Shown here: piece by piece, positions 15,892 to 24,783 of the stretch
How positions within the stretch are numbered: position 1 is the stretch's first letter
Layout: each line of letters begins with the position of its first letter
Source of the DNA: Pseudomonadota bacterium
GTDB taxonomy: Bacteria; Desulfobacterota; Syntrophorhabdia; Syntrophorhabdales; Syntrophorhabdaceae
Assembly: GCA_026388275.1 (NCBI GenBank)
Contig: JAPLKB010000001.1
Span: forward strand, 1-32,211
Direction of reading: 5' to 3'
Length of the DNA stretch: 32,211 bases
Translations under genes and position numbers: made by a program
Notes under the pieces: generated by a model
Seen by the model: the letters and a program-made list of their open reading frames with translations, nothing else
Told to the model about the DNA's origin: nothing
Databases searched by the model: none

Positions 15892-17181
15892 ATGGAACAG
15901 AAGTCAGAAAATACCAACATACAAAAAAATAGGCTTTGTAAGAAAATGATAAGGGTTGCATGTTTCCTGTGTTTTTTTATTATATTTGCTGCTTTTAATG
16001 TCTCCGGGAATGAATCAAGTTGCGTGAGATGCCATACGGACGAAAAGATGCTGAAACCGCTTGTGGTTGTTCCGAAGATAAGCGAGGAAGCAGGAGGCGG
16101 GTGAGCAGGCGCTCCTCCGCCAGTTAGGCCGGAAACTTATTATAAGCGGTACTTGATAGATAAAACCATGTTGAGTAAGGACCCTCATTTTGGTGATGGC
16201 TGCAAGTCCTGTCATATGGGTAATGAAAATTCGAATGAAAAAGAAGGCGCACATAAAGATATAAGGAAAAAACCCTCTGCCAATCTCGAAGTGTGCGGAA
16301 AATGTCATACTGAAATTGCAGGTAACTATTCTAAATCACTTCACTATACTGTCCATGGATTTCAGCACAGCATATCCAGGAGATTTTCAAAGAAGGAGGA
16401 AACGGTTTTCAAAAACAAGGTTTTTGGTTCATCATGCAAAAGTTGCCATGCGTCATGCGGTGACTGTCATGTTCTCTCCCCATCTGTGGAAGGGATAAGC
16501 GCCGGTCTTATTGAAGGACACAAGTTTGTAAAAAAGGATGAGGCAAAGACCTGTGCCTTTTGTCATGGTGGAAGAGTTTATCCTGAATTTACCGGCGAAT
16601 ATGGCGGAGGTGTTGATGTTCATTACCAGAAGGGCATGACATGTATGGATTGCCATAAGAAAGAAGGACTGCATGGCGACGGAAATATGTATTTGACAAA
16701 GAATGAGACAAAAGCAAGGCCGAAGTGCAAAGATTGCCATAAAACAGGAGGTGAAGCAAAGGCAACTGTAAAACTGGCGCATTCAAAACATGAAGGTAAG
16801 GTGAGCTGCTACGGCTGTCATTCTCAGGGTGAATACAGAAATTGCTACAACTGCCATATGGGAAAAGGTTCAACTTCAAAACCAGGTTTTATGCTGGGCA
16901 AAGACCAGAGGCATGAGAAAACGCTTACAACCTTGAGATTAATACCTATTGTGAAAGATACTTTCTTGAAAGCGGGCATAAAGATGGAAGGTTTTGACAA
17001 TGTTGCCGATTATAAAGCAACACCTGTCCATAATATTAAGAAAAGGACAGAAAGAACACGATCCTGTGATGTATGTCATGTGGAAAAGAAGGATTTTCTT
17101 ACCAGAGAGATGCTTATAGAAAAAGGCTCAAAGGCAAACGAGAATTTGATATTTGATATGAAGGCTTTAAAAATTAAATAA
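15892..17181 (+). CDS. Multiheme c-type cytochrome, candidate selenoprotein (in-frame UGA at 16102-16104)
   Basis: The frame opens at 15892 and codes a signal peptide (hydrophobic about 20-38) and the first heme site, CVRCH (44-48). It then meets TGA at 16102-16104. The same frame continues without a stop to 17181 with ten more CXXCH sites (CKSCH, CGKCH, CKSCH, CGDCH, CAFCH, CMDCH, CKDCH, CYGCH, CYNCH, CDVCH). The downstream part alone has no signal peptide and no good ribosome site. The local sequence is EEAGGG-U-AGAPPPVRPE. Read with selenocysteine at residue 71, the product is 429 residues with 11 hemes, in the periplasm. A bulged hairpin 11 nt after the TGA and selA upstream support this. 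A TATAAT at 15880-15885 lies very close to the start, with no clear -35. The alternatives are a nonsense mutation or a sequencing error. Confidence 0.8.
16116..16133 (+). promoter_or_regulatory. Candidate bacterial SECIS hairpin
   Basis: Starting 11 nt after the UGA, TCCGCC (16116-16121) pairs with GGCCGGA (16127-16133) to form a 6-bp stem with one bulged C (16129) and the 5-nt loop AGTTA. Bacterial SECIS elements are short hairpins just downstream of UGA, and the minimal E. coli fdhF element is a 17-nt upper stem-loop about 11 nt away. The geometry fits, but no folding was run. Confidence 0.55.
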
Positions 17182-17192
17182 TGGAGGTACAG

Positions 17193-18059
17193 ATGAAGAA
17201 TGTATTAAAGAAGTGTTTCATGCTTGTTATTTTGATGTTGTTTTTTATCCCCCTTGCAGCTTTTTCTGCCAATGTGGAGCCTGTTGTCTCAACGGACTGG
17301 CTCGCGAATAATATTTCAAATCCTAAGGTGGTGATCATCGATATCAGGAAGGCTGAAGACTATAAGGAAAATCATATACAGAATTCGATAAACATAGTGG
17401 CCAAATCATGGATCACAAAGAAAAAAGACATATTGAATGAAATGATATCCGATGATGATCTCAAAGATCTTATCGGAGATGCCGGGATAAGGCAGGACTC
17501 GGTTGTTGTTATAGCTGGAACCGTTGCTGCGCCGATTGATTTGGTAAGCGCCGCAAGAGTTGCATGGACACTCATTTATGCCGGAGTCAAGGATGTTGCA
17601 ATTCTGAATGGTGGAGTTGAAAAATGGGAAAAAAAACCCAAGGCAAAACCATTTACACCAAAATTTGATAAGACTCTTCTTGTGAACAAAGATTATGTCA
17701 TGAAAAACCTTGACAAGGCTATTATTGTGGATGTGCGTCCCGCTGATTTTTACAGCGGTGATAAAAAGCAGACTTTTGTTGAAAGGGCAGGACACATAAA
17801 AAATGCAAAGAACCTTCCCTGGGGAACATTGCTGAATGAAGACAAGACTTACAAAAGCAAAGATGAGATTGAAAAGATAATGGCCCCCGTAATTGGGACG
17901 GATAAAACAAAAACAATTATTTTTTACTGTGATACTGGCATGTTTGCCACACCTGGCTGGTTTATGGCATACAGCCTCTCAGGATACGCCAATGCAAAGG
18001 TATACGACGGATCAGCTCAGGAATGGGCAGCAGACCCGAATGTGCCAATGGATAAATAA
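17193..18059 (+). CDS. Exported tandem-rhodanese protein, catalytic Cys in the C-terminal domain
   Basis: I start at ATG 17193, because GGAGG lies 5 nt upstream; an in-frame ATG at 17181 overlaps the previous stop codon. The product is 288 residues with a signal peptide (KNVLKKCFM then hydrophobic, ending AAFSA). Two rhodanese domains follow. The first has IIDIRKAEDYKENHI, but its active-site loop reads VVVIAGTVAAP with no cysteine. The second has IIVDVRPADFYSG and an intact loop, FYCDTGMFATPG (Cys246 in this numbering). Rhodaneses transfer sulfane sulfur, and some act on selenium compounds. Placement between the cytochrome and the membrane cytochrome b suggests a periplasmic role in that electron-transfer module. 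Confidence 0.85.
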   Translation: MKNVLKKCFMLVILMLFFIPLAAFSANVEPVVSTDWLANNISNPKVVIIDIRKAEDYKENHIQNSINIVAKSWITKKKDILNEMISDDDLKDLIGDAGIRQDSVVVIAGTVAAPIDLVSAARVAWTLIYAGVKDVAILNGGVEKWEKKPKAKPFTPKFDKTLLVNKDYVMKNLDKAIIVDVRPADFYSGDKKQTFVERAGHIKNAKNLPWGTLLNEDKTYKSKDEIEKIMAPVIGTDKTKTIIFYCDTGMFATPGWFMAYSLSGYANAKVYDGSAQEWAADPNVPMDK

Positions 18060-18065
18060 TCCTGT

Positions 18066-18095
18066 TCAGGCGCCTCTTGCAAAAGAGGCGCCTGA
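18066..18095 (+). other. Intra-operon hairpin between the two rhodanese genes
   Basis: A perfect 13-bp stem (TCAGGCGCCTCTT with AAGAGGCGCCTGA, loop GCAA) sits in the 59-nt gap and is not followed by a T tract. It is more likely an mRNA processing or stabilising structure than a terminator. Confidence 0.6.
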
Positions 18096-18118
18096 CTTTA
18101 AAATACCTAAGGTAGACC

Positions 18119-18850
18119 ATGACCTTCAAATGTTCGATACTTTTTGCGATCTCTATAATATTTATTTTTACATTTGTTGCCGTATCAGTAAAGGCCGATA
18201 ATCCAAGATACGCAGACCCTGAAGAAACCATGTCTTTAATTAAAAACAGCAAAGCCCTCACTGTCGATACGATGAGTTATATTGAGTGCATGGATCACAG
18301 AATACCCGGCTCAATTTGCATATCTCTTGAGGAGTTTGATAGGAATGCACCTTTGCTTTTGAAAAACAAAAAAAGGCCCATAGTTTTTTACTGTGAATCG
18401 AAAAATTGTGTAAGAGCAGGTGAGGTTTATAAAAAAGCCGTGACAATGGGTTATGAGGATATTTACATTCTCAAAGGCGGTTTGCCGGAGTGGAAAAGCG
18501 CAGGCTACGAGGTTGAAACAATGAACCGGGTCAGAAGAACGCCTGTAGTGTCCATAAAATTCAACCAGTTACAGAAGATGATGACAGAAAAAAAAGGCAT
18601 TCTGATACTTGATGTCCGTACGGAGTCTTTATTCAAAGAGGGACATATAGAGGGTGCATTAAATATACCTATGTATATGTTGCACAAGCAGTTCCATGCT
18701 ATCCCAGGAAACCGGCCGATTATTGTTGTTGATGAAAACGGGAAAAGATCCTTTATCGCCTCCTCTTTTCTGATTAGTAAAGGTTTTGGGAATGTACAAA
18801 GGCTTTTTAGCGGCATGGCTTACAAAGAAAAACAGGATAAAATCAGATGA
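18119..18850 (+). CDS. Exported tandem-rhodanese protein, catalytic Cys in the N-terminal domain
   Basis: This 243-residue protein begins with a signal peptide (MTFKCSILFA then hydrophobic, ending VKA about residue 26). The first rhodanese domain holds VDTMSYIECMDHRIPGS and the loop FYCESKNCVRAG, with Cys92 as the likely persulfide cysteine and Cys97 close by. The second domain has ILDVRTESLFKEGHIEGA, but its loop reads VVDENGKRSF, with Asp205 where the cysteine should be. It is therefore the mirror of the preceding gene. The stop overlaps the next ATG (ATGA), so translation is coupled to the membrane cytochrome. Confidence 0.85.
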   Translation: MTFKCSILFAISIIFIFTFVAVSVKADNPRYADPEETMSLIKNSKALTVDTMSYIECMDHRIPGSICISLEEFDRNAPLLLKNKKRPIVFYCESKNCVRAGEVYKKAVTMGYEDIYILKGGLPEWKSAGYEVETMNRVRRTPVVSIKFNQLQKMMTEKKGILILDVRTESLFKEGHIEGALNIPMYMLHKQFHAIPGNRPIIVVDENGKRSFIASSFLISKGFGNVQRLFSGMAYKEKQDKIR

Positions 18851-20712
18851 TCGTATTGACAGGAAAGGGTATTTTTTGGATTCTCCTTTCCTTTTTTTTA
18901 TTGCCGGGTTTCCTTAACGCACAATCATCCAATTTAAAAATGGACTGCACGGAATGCCATAACGACAGCAAATTCAATATTGGATTTAATAAATCAGTTC
19001 ATAATGAAAATGGATGCACAAGTTGCCACAGGCCTTTTCAAAGCATTGACAAGCATATTTCAAAAATTGAGAAACCTCTGCTTATTTCCTGTGGAAAGTG
19101 TCATAACGAGATTGAAAAAGAATACAGTAAAAATTTTCACTATCTCTACGAAGACTTCAAATGTCAGGATTGTCACTATGAAATTCATTCTCTGAAGAAG
19201 AAGCAGCAGAAAGATTCAAAGATTGCCATTGTAAAGAATTGCACCAAATGTCACGAAAATGAAGATTATGCCGCGTCAGACCACTCGGCAGCAGCCATGA
19301 AAGGTAATAAAGATTCGGCTGTGTGCAGCGATTGTCATGGACTTCATGATACAAGGGTTTATCATACATCTCTTGAAACAAATACTGCGGAAGCACGCGA
19401 GTTTTACAGTAGAAAATGCATTTCATGCCATTCGGACGCAGAGATGATGAAAAGAAATAAGCTGTCTCATAAGACAGTAGAATACTATGAGGAAACATAT
19501 CACGGCAAGGTACAGGACCTTGGCTACCCGACGCGTGTTGCCGGGTGCGCCGATTGCCATACCAATCATAACATACTGCCTCCTGATAACCCTGATTCGA
19601 CTATTAATCCTAAAAATCTTGTCAGAAACTGCGGAAAATGTCATAGCGGTTTTCATCAGAGATTTGCTGAGTTCAAAGCTCACCCTGACTACAAAAATAA
19701 AAACAGATATCCCTCGCTTTACTGGAGTTTTATATCCATGGTTTTTTTATTGCTTATTACCTTCAGTTTTTTCTGGATGCACACTCTCCTTTGGTGGAGG
19801 AAAGTATACTGGGAAAAATACAAGCTCGAAAAACTTGGCATAGTACCTGAATCACCGCTGCCTCATGAGGAGGCTGTTCAGGAGATAAAACGGTTTTCCG
19901 GAAAAGAAAGAATTATGCATATGCTGCTTATAATCTCATTTTTCGGTCTGGTTATTACCGGCTTCCCGCTGAAATATCACGGCACTCCCTGGGCAAAAGC
20001 ATTAATAAGTTTTATGGGAGGCGCGCATAAAGCAGGCTTATATCACAGGTTTGCTGCGGTTATCCTTATCGGACTCTTTTTATATACGATCTGGCGTGGT
20101 ATTAGCTTCATCTTTTCGAAGGGTTCCGGTAGGTCTGGATGGAGAGGCTGGATAGATAGACTTTTTGGACCAGATTCCCTTATGCCTAACAAAAATGATT
20201 GGCCTCAGTTCAAGGGCATGGTGAAATGGTTCTTTGGAAGAGGAGACATGCCGCAGTTCGGCAGGTGGACCTATTGGGAAAAATTCGACTTTCTTGCTGT
20301 TTTCTGGGGGATGTTTATTATAGGAGGTTCCGGTATAACCTTGTGGGCGCCGGAGGCGGCATCATATATTTATCCGGGCTGGGTATTAAATATAGCAAGT
20401 ATAGTCCATTCAGAAGAGGCTCTTCTTGCAGCTCTGTTTATTTTCACAGTCCACTTTTTCAATACACACCTCATTCCGACAAAATTCCCCATGGATCCTA
20501 TCATATTCACGGGCAGACAGAAACTTGAGGAATTAAGGAGATTCAGAAGCCTTGAATATGAAAGGCTGAAAAATGAAAACAGGCTCGATGAATTAAAGAT
20601 CGAACACCCTTGTATTTCAATGAAGATTTTCGCTTCCATGTTCGGGCTTGCAAGCCTGTGGCTGGGCATTATCTTTACCATTATTCTTCTGTGGACTTTC
20701 TTTTTCGCGTAA
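18847..20712 (+). CDS. CbcL-like fused nine-heme c / cytochrome b quinone oxidoreductase
   Basis: This 621-residue inner-membrane protein has a signal/anchor, then a periplasmic domain with nine CXXCH sites (CTECH at 34-38, CTSCH, CGKCH, CQDCH, CTKCH, CSDCH, CISCH, CADCH, CGKCH near 264). A membrane domain from about residue 295 has five to six helices. Candidate b-heme histidines lie in MHMLLIISFF, HKAGLYHRFAAV and HSEEALLAALFIFTVHFFNTH. Nine c-type hemes joined to a HydC/FdnI-type diheme b domain is the architecture of Geobacter CbcL, which oxidises menaquinol and passes electrons to periplasmic cytochromes. It is the last gene of the cytochrome-rhodanese operon and presumably its electron entry point. 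Confidence 0.9.
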   Translation: MIVLTGKGIFWILLSFFLLPGFLNAQSSNLKMDCTECHNDSKFNIGFNKSVHNENGCTSCHRPFQSIDKHISKIEKPLLISCGKCHNEIEKEYSKNFHYLYEDFKCQDCHYEIHSLKKKQQKDSKIAIVKNCTKCHENEDYAASDHSAAAMKGNKDSAVCSDCHGLHDTRVYHTSLETNTAEAREFYSRKCISCHSDAEMMKRNKLSHKTVEYYEETYHGKVQDLGYPTRVAGCADCHTNHNILPPDNPDSTINPKNLVRNCGKCHSGFHQRFAEFKAHPDYKNKNRYPSLYWSFISMVFLLLITFSFFWMHTLLWWRKVYWEKYKLEKLGIVPESPLPHEEAVQEIKRFSGKERIMHMLLIISFFGLVITGFPLKYHGTPWAKALISFMGGAHKAGLYHRFAAVILIGLFLYTIWRGISFIFSKGSGRSGWRGWIDRLFGPDSLMPNKNDWPQFKGMVKWFFGRGDMPQFGRWTYWEKFDFLAVFWGMFIIGGSGITLWAPEAASYIYPGWVLNIASIVHSEEALLAALFIFTVHFFNTHLIPTKFPMDPIIFTGRQKLEELRRFRSLEYERLKNENRLDELKIEHPCISMKIFASMFGLASLWLGIIFTIILLWTFFFA

Positions 20713-21066
20713 CTAAATCGGTAAGCCCCCGGCGCTGCCTGGGGACTCACAGATATTTACTTGTAACTATATGATATATAAGGAATAGAGATAATTATAC
20801 CACCTCAAAGAGCCATCCCCATAACAGGTAAATTCACCACCACCAGCTTCTCAGATTGATTCCTGGAAACCGATGACTGAGAGGTCACATGGTGCCTGTA
20901 GCCTACTCTACTCAATAATTCTATAGTGGAGTAACTAACCTTAAAGGTGTTACAATGAGTGCGGGCAGGTCAATAATGCTCAACCTTGTATTCAAGAATA
21001 ACCTGAATTCAAGTTTCATGAAGACTGATCTTCGAATTAGTAGAAACCTTAAAAAGGAGTAAAACC
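20713..21066 (+). promoter_or_regulatory. Structured intergenic region upstream of larA
   Basis: This 354-nt gap contains no credible gene. At 20726-20744 a hairpin (CCCC-GGC / GCC-GGGG, one mismatch, loop GCT) follows the cytochrome operon but lacks a T run. At 20904-20933 TACTCTAC pairs with GTGGAGTA (8 bp, one G-U). I could not match the region to a riboswitch class I know. Confidence 0.3.
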
Positions 21067-22329
21067 ATGAACGTAAAACTTGAATACGGAACAAAAGAGA
21101 TAGATGTAACAGTTTCTGATGAAAAGATCATGGGACTTCTGACCGGTCCTGAGATCCCGGCCATGAGTTTTGATGAGGTATCCGCTATTATACGTGAAGG
21201 TATAAAAAAACACGCGCCTGCAGGAATCGAAAACAAAAAAATAGTCATAATCAGCCCTGACAACACAAGACTCTGGGCAAGAGGTGATCTTTATGTTCCT
21301 GTGATACTCGATACGCTCAAATTGATGGGTGTCCCGGAGAAGAACATCAAAATTATCATCGCTCTGGGTACGCACTCAAGTCAGGGTTCTTTGCTCTACG
21401 CCAGCCTTGTGGGCGACGGCACAGCGGACCGTGTGGAGATTTTGAATTCCGCGAATAAAGACACCTCCCGGTTGACATATAAAGGAAAGACTGTTCACGG
21501 TACAGAACTCTATATCACGAAAGAAGCGGATGAGGCTGACCACGTGATCATTTTCGGAGGTATTCTCCACCATTTGATTGCAGGATTCGGTGGCGGCAGA
21601 AAATATATATCCGCCGGAATTGCAGGCTACGATTCGATCCAGCAGAACCACTCCCTTGCCATACTGTCTGACGGGCAACCTCACCCGAAGGTCTACCAGG
21701 CGAACCTTGAAGGTAATCCGGTTCATGAGGATATGGCAAGCGCGGCAGAAATTTTCCTGAAAAATAAAACTTCAACTCTTGTGGCTGTGGCGGCCAACGG
21801 AAACGGAGAAATATTCTGGACAGGAACCGGTGACTATAAAGATCAATTTCTTAAGGGATGCGCTCAGGTGAACAGGGCAGGGTGCGTATTGGTCAAGAAG
21901 TTGGGAGACTTCGCAATAATTTCGACAGGCGGGCACAGGAAGGACGGTCAACTATACCAGTCGACAAAAGCTCTGTTAAATACATATCCGGCGCTTAAAG
22001 AAGGCGCCGACATACTCTTCTTTGCGGAGTGCCGTGAGGGTGTGGGCAGCGAGATGTTTGAAAAGCTTCTCATACAATACAAGGGTAACGCCGGAGCACT
22101 CGGAGGCCAACTTGTGAAGCGCTTCAACATGGATACATATGTGGCGTATAGAGTAATAGACATTCTCGCAAGATACAGAGTTACACTGATATCGTCATTC
22201 AGTAAGGATGTGACAGAGAAGTTCGGATTCCATTATGCAGAAAGGATTGAAGATTATATAAAAAATCTTAAGGGCAGAGGATATATAATCCCCTCTGCTG
22301 AGAACATACTCCCCATAATAGAAAAATGA
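21067..22329 (+). CDS. larA: LarA-family nickel-pincer racemase/epimerase
   Basis: This 420-residue protein belongs to the lactate racemase LarA family (DUF2088), which uses the nickel pincer nucleotide cofactor to racemise or epimerise 2-hydroxyacids by hydride transfer. The key residues align by spacing with LarA of Lactiplantibacillus: His103 (in IALGTHS), His169 (in HHLIAGFGGGRK), Lys179 (the lysine that carries the cofactor) and His195 (the nickel ligand). The intervals of 66, 10 and 16 residues match the known 108/174/184/200 series. D65xTR68 is also present. The ATG is preceded by AAGGAG. No larB, larC or larE cofactor genes are in this window. The substrate is unknown: many family members do not act on lactate. 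Confidence 0.85.
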   Translation: MNVKLEYGTKEIDVTVSDEKIMGLLTGPEIPAMSFDEVSAIIREGIKKHAPAGIENKKIVIISPDNTRLWARGDLYVPVILDTLKLMGVPEKNIKIIIALGTHSSQGSLLYASLVGDGTADRVEILNSANKDTSRLTYKGKTVHGTELYITKEADEADHVIIFGGILHHLIAGFGGGRKYISAGIAGYDSIQQNHSLAILSDGQPHPKVYQANLEGNPVHEDMASAAEIFLKNKTSTLVAVAANGNGEIFWTGTGDYKDQFLKGCAQVNRAGCVLVKKLGDFAIISTGGHRKDGQLYQSTKALLNTYPALKEGADILFFAECREGVGSEMFEKLLIQYKGNAGALGGQLVKRFNMDTYVAYRVIDILARYRVTLISSFSKDVTEKFGFHYAERIEDYIKNLKGRGYIIPSAENILPIIEK

Positions 22330-22637
22330 ATTTAGGAAAGTGGTACATTTTTCAATTGTTCAATATTTCTCTGTAAGCCAGTGAAATACTGCCGTGCAGG
22401 AGCTTTACAAAAATAGAATCGCAACATGATGTACAAAATCTTTCTCAACCCCCGATAATCCTTTTTTTGAAATGATCATGGTTTTCTCCAACTGTAAAGA
22501 GGTTTTACTTTTACTTGCTGCCATAATATCTACATTATAAAATAGGGGATAAAAATCAAAAATAATATAGGACAGAAGATATATTTAAGTAAAGACCTGG
22601 CATGTTCGATAATGAAATTAAATTGTTAGGAGGTTTA
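22330..22637. other. Intergenic region with nothing recognisable
   Basis: This gap of about 308 nt is AT-rich. TTGCTG (22515-22520) and TATAAA (22536-22541) are spaced only 15 nt apart and make a poor promoter candidate. I see no RNA gene or terminator. Confidence 0.4.
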
Positions 22638-22874
22638 ATGGAGCATCCGCTCATGCTATCTGATATTCAGGTAAGAAATTGGGTAAACAACGGAGGAGGT
22701 TGGTGTCCTTTTTGTCAGAGAGAAGAAATTAAGTATATTGGCACACTTAGGGCAATAAACAGCATTACCACGGTACGATATTTCTGTCAGGTTTGTCAAA
22801 AAACTCACTATGCAATTTACCGCAATGATGAACTCGTTGATCTGACCCATGATGAAATCAGTTTTGTCACATAG
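22638..22874 (+). CDS. Small zinc-ribbon protein of unknown function
   Basis: I start at ATG 22638 because GGAGG sits 4 nt upstream; a longer in-frame start at 22602 lacks this. The 78-residue product has two CXXC knuckles, WCPFC and FCQVC, about 30 residues apart. This is typical of a zinc ribbon. It ends in a short acidic tail. It lies upstream of rpoD on the same strand. The role is unknown, and no broader family is recognised. Confidence 0.65.
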   Translation: MEHPLMLSDIQVRNWVNNGGGWCPFCQREEIKYIGTLRAINSITTVRYFCQVCQKTHYAIYRNDELVDLTHDEISFVT

Positions 22875-22907
22875 TTCAGAAAGGAAAGCTATACTGTTGG
22901 AGGTAAT

Positions 22908-23090
22908 TTGATATTTTCTGATTCTGGATCAGGTTGTGCAGATAGATACGTAATGGTTCTATACTTGACTGATACCGGCGAGGAATCTCTCTTGAGGATT
23001 TTGTCAATAGAGATCAATAACAGAAAATGTGTTCTGATGGCTTCCATTTCCAGCATCCGGGTACTTTTATTCTTTGGAGTTAATCAATGA
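22908..23090 (+). CDS. Doubtful 60-codon ORF overlapping the rpoD start
   Basis: A TTG codon follows GGAGG at about 5-nt spacing and opens a 60-residue frame whose TGA overlaps the rpoD ATG as ATGA. The overlap and the ribosome site suggest translational coupling. The predicted protein has no recognisable domain and ends in a hydrophobic stretch. It may be a chance frame. Confidence 0.3.
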   Translation: MIFSDSGSGCADRYVMVLYLTDTGEESLLRILSIEINNRKCVLMASISSIRVLLFFGVNQ

Positions 23091-24601
23091 TAATAGAGGA
23101 TTCCCCTGAGATCAGGCAATTGATAGACTTAGGAATGGGGAAGGGCTATCTCACATCCGACGAAATTAACGATTACTTCCGTCAAAACATCTTTTCTCCC
23201 GAAGACGTTGAAAGTATATTGGGCTTTCTTTCAGAATCTGATATCGAAGTAATTGAAACAACTCAAGAGAAGACTGAATCGGATGAAGAAGAAAGCCCGG
23301 AGTGGGAAGAAGCTAAAAATCTGCCTTCAGAAAGAACTGATAACATAATCTGGACCTATATAGAAGATATAAGCCGTGTACCGCTGCTTACACCAGATGA
23401 AGAAAACCAGATAGCAGAAGAGATTGAAGAAGGTGAAAGAAATTCAAGGAACATCTTGTTCGAATTGCCCCTGGCAGTTGGTGAACTCATGGATATAGGC
23501 CTCCGCCTGAAGGAAGAGACTGTAAATATATCAGATGTGATTAATAATATTGATGAAATTAATTATACAGAAGAAGAAGGCATAAAATATAGAAAGAAAA
23601 CCATATCTTATATTAAAAGCATAAAAAGCCTTCACGAGAAAAAAGAAGAAATAAAAAAACAACTGCTGATAACAAACGAACCAGACAAGAAGGATCTTAA
23701 GAAAGGCCTGAAGATGATTGAGAGCAAAACAGAAAAAATCCTGTGCGATCTCAGACTCAACAAAAAGATTATCTCAAAAATTATCAGAAAGATCGAGCGG
23801 CAGATGCAATTCATGGACGATGGCGAGGCAAAAACCGTAAAACAGAAATTAATGGAAGTCAGCCAAATTGACAACAACCTGAAGATTGTCAAAGAAAGAC
23901 TTGTTCAGGCAAATTTAAGGCTTGTCATCAATATTGCCAAGAAATATATAAACAGGGGTCTTTCTTTTCTTGACCTAATACAGGAGGGGAACATAGGTCT
24001 TATGAAGGCTGTTGACAAATTTGATTATCAGAAAGGCTTTAAATTCTCCACATATTCAACCTGGTGGATCAGACAGGCCATAACAAGGGCAATTGCAGAT
24101 TACGCACGAACCATAAGAGTACCGGTCCATATGCTTGAAACCACTAATAAAATCAATAAAGTGACTATACTCCTTTTCCAGGAACTCGGGAGAGCGCCGA
24201 ACCTTGAAGAAGTTTCACTTAAAGCCGGACTTCCCCTGGAGAAGGTCAGAAAAACCATGAAGACTTCCGGTGGAACCGTATCAATAGAAACCCCCATCGG
24301 AGACGATGAATCTAGGCTCAGTGATTTTATAGCTGATACAAAAACTTCCTCGCCTTTCATGGAGTTTGTAGATATATCTCTCAAGCAAGAGATAGACGAA
24401 GTTTTGTCAACCCTTAATCCAAGGGAAGAAAAGGTTGTCAGGATGAGACTCGGAATTGGCGAAAAGACTGACTACACTTTAGAAGAAGTGGGCGAGGTCT
24501 TTGGACTTACCCGTGAACGTATCCGCCAGATTGAGGCCAAGGCTCTAAGAAAGCTGAAACATCCGACAAAACGAAAGAGGTTGGAAGATTTCCAGGATTA
24601 A
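23087..24601 (+). CDS. rpoD: RNA polymerase primary sigma factor (sigma70)
   Basis: This 504-residue protein directs RNA polymerase to -10/-35 promoters. A short region 1.1-like N-terminus (residues 1-55) is followed by an acidic linker (about 56-80), then region 1.2 ([18 protein letters not shown]). A long charged non-conserved segment separates it from region 2 ([44 protein letters not shown]). Region 3 begins near [13 protein letters not shown]. Region 4 ends with [25 protein letters not shown], the -35-binding helix-turn-helix. GGAG lies 7 nt before the ATG. The usual upstream neighbour dnaG is absent. Confidence 0.95.
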   Translation: MIIEDSPEIRQLIDLGMGKGYLTSDEINDYFRQNIFSPEDVESILGFLSESDIEVIETTQEKTESDEEESPEWEEAKNLPSERTDNIIWTYIEDISRVPLLTPDEENQIAEEIEEGERNSRNILFELPLAVGELMDIGLRLKEETVNISDVINNIDEINYTEEEGIKYRKKTISYIKSIKSLHEKKEEIKKQLLITNEPDKKDLKKGLKMIESKTEKILCDLRLNKKIISKIIRKIERQMQFMDDGEAKTVKQKLMEVSQIDNNLKIVKERLVQANLRLVINIAKKYINRGLSFLDLIQEGNIGLMKAVDKFDYQKGFKFSTYSTWWIRQAITRAIADYARTIRVPVHMLETTNKINKVTILLFQELGRAPNLEEVSLKAGLPLEKVRKTMKTSGGTVSIETPIGDDESRLSDFIADTKTSSPFMEFVDISLKQEIDEVLSTLNPREEKVVRMRLGIGEKTDYTLEEVGEVFGLTRERIRQIEAKALRKLKHPTKRKRLEDFQD

Positions 24602-24783
24602 AAACATTCGGCACATACAGCCTGACTCTATTCAGTTTTCATTGATTTCGTATCATTTCCGAATAATTAACGGTCGTACAATAAGAATTCTGTGAAATAC
24701 CCTTAAAGTGCTTTAAACATTAGATTTACAGGCAGTTATCAAAATCCTGTGGTAATTTTCCCTATTTGTTTAATTTTACCTGA

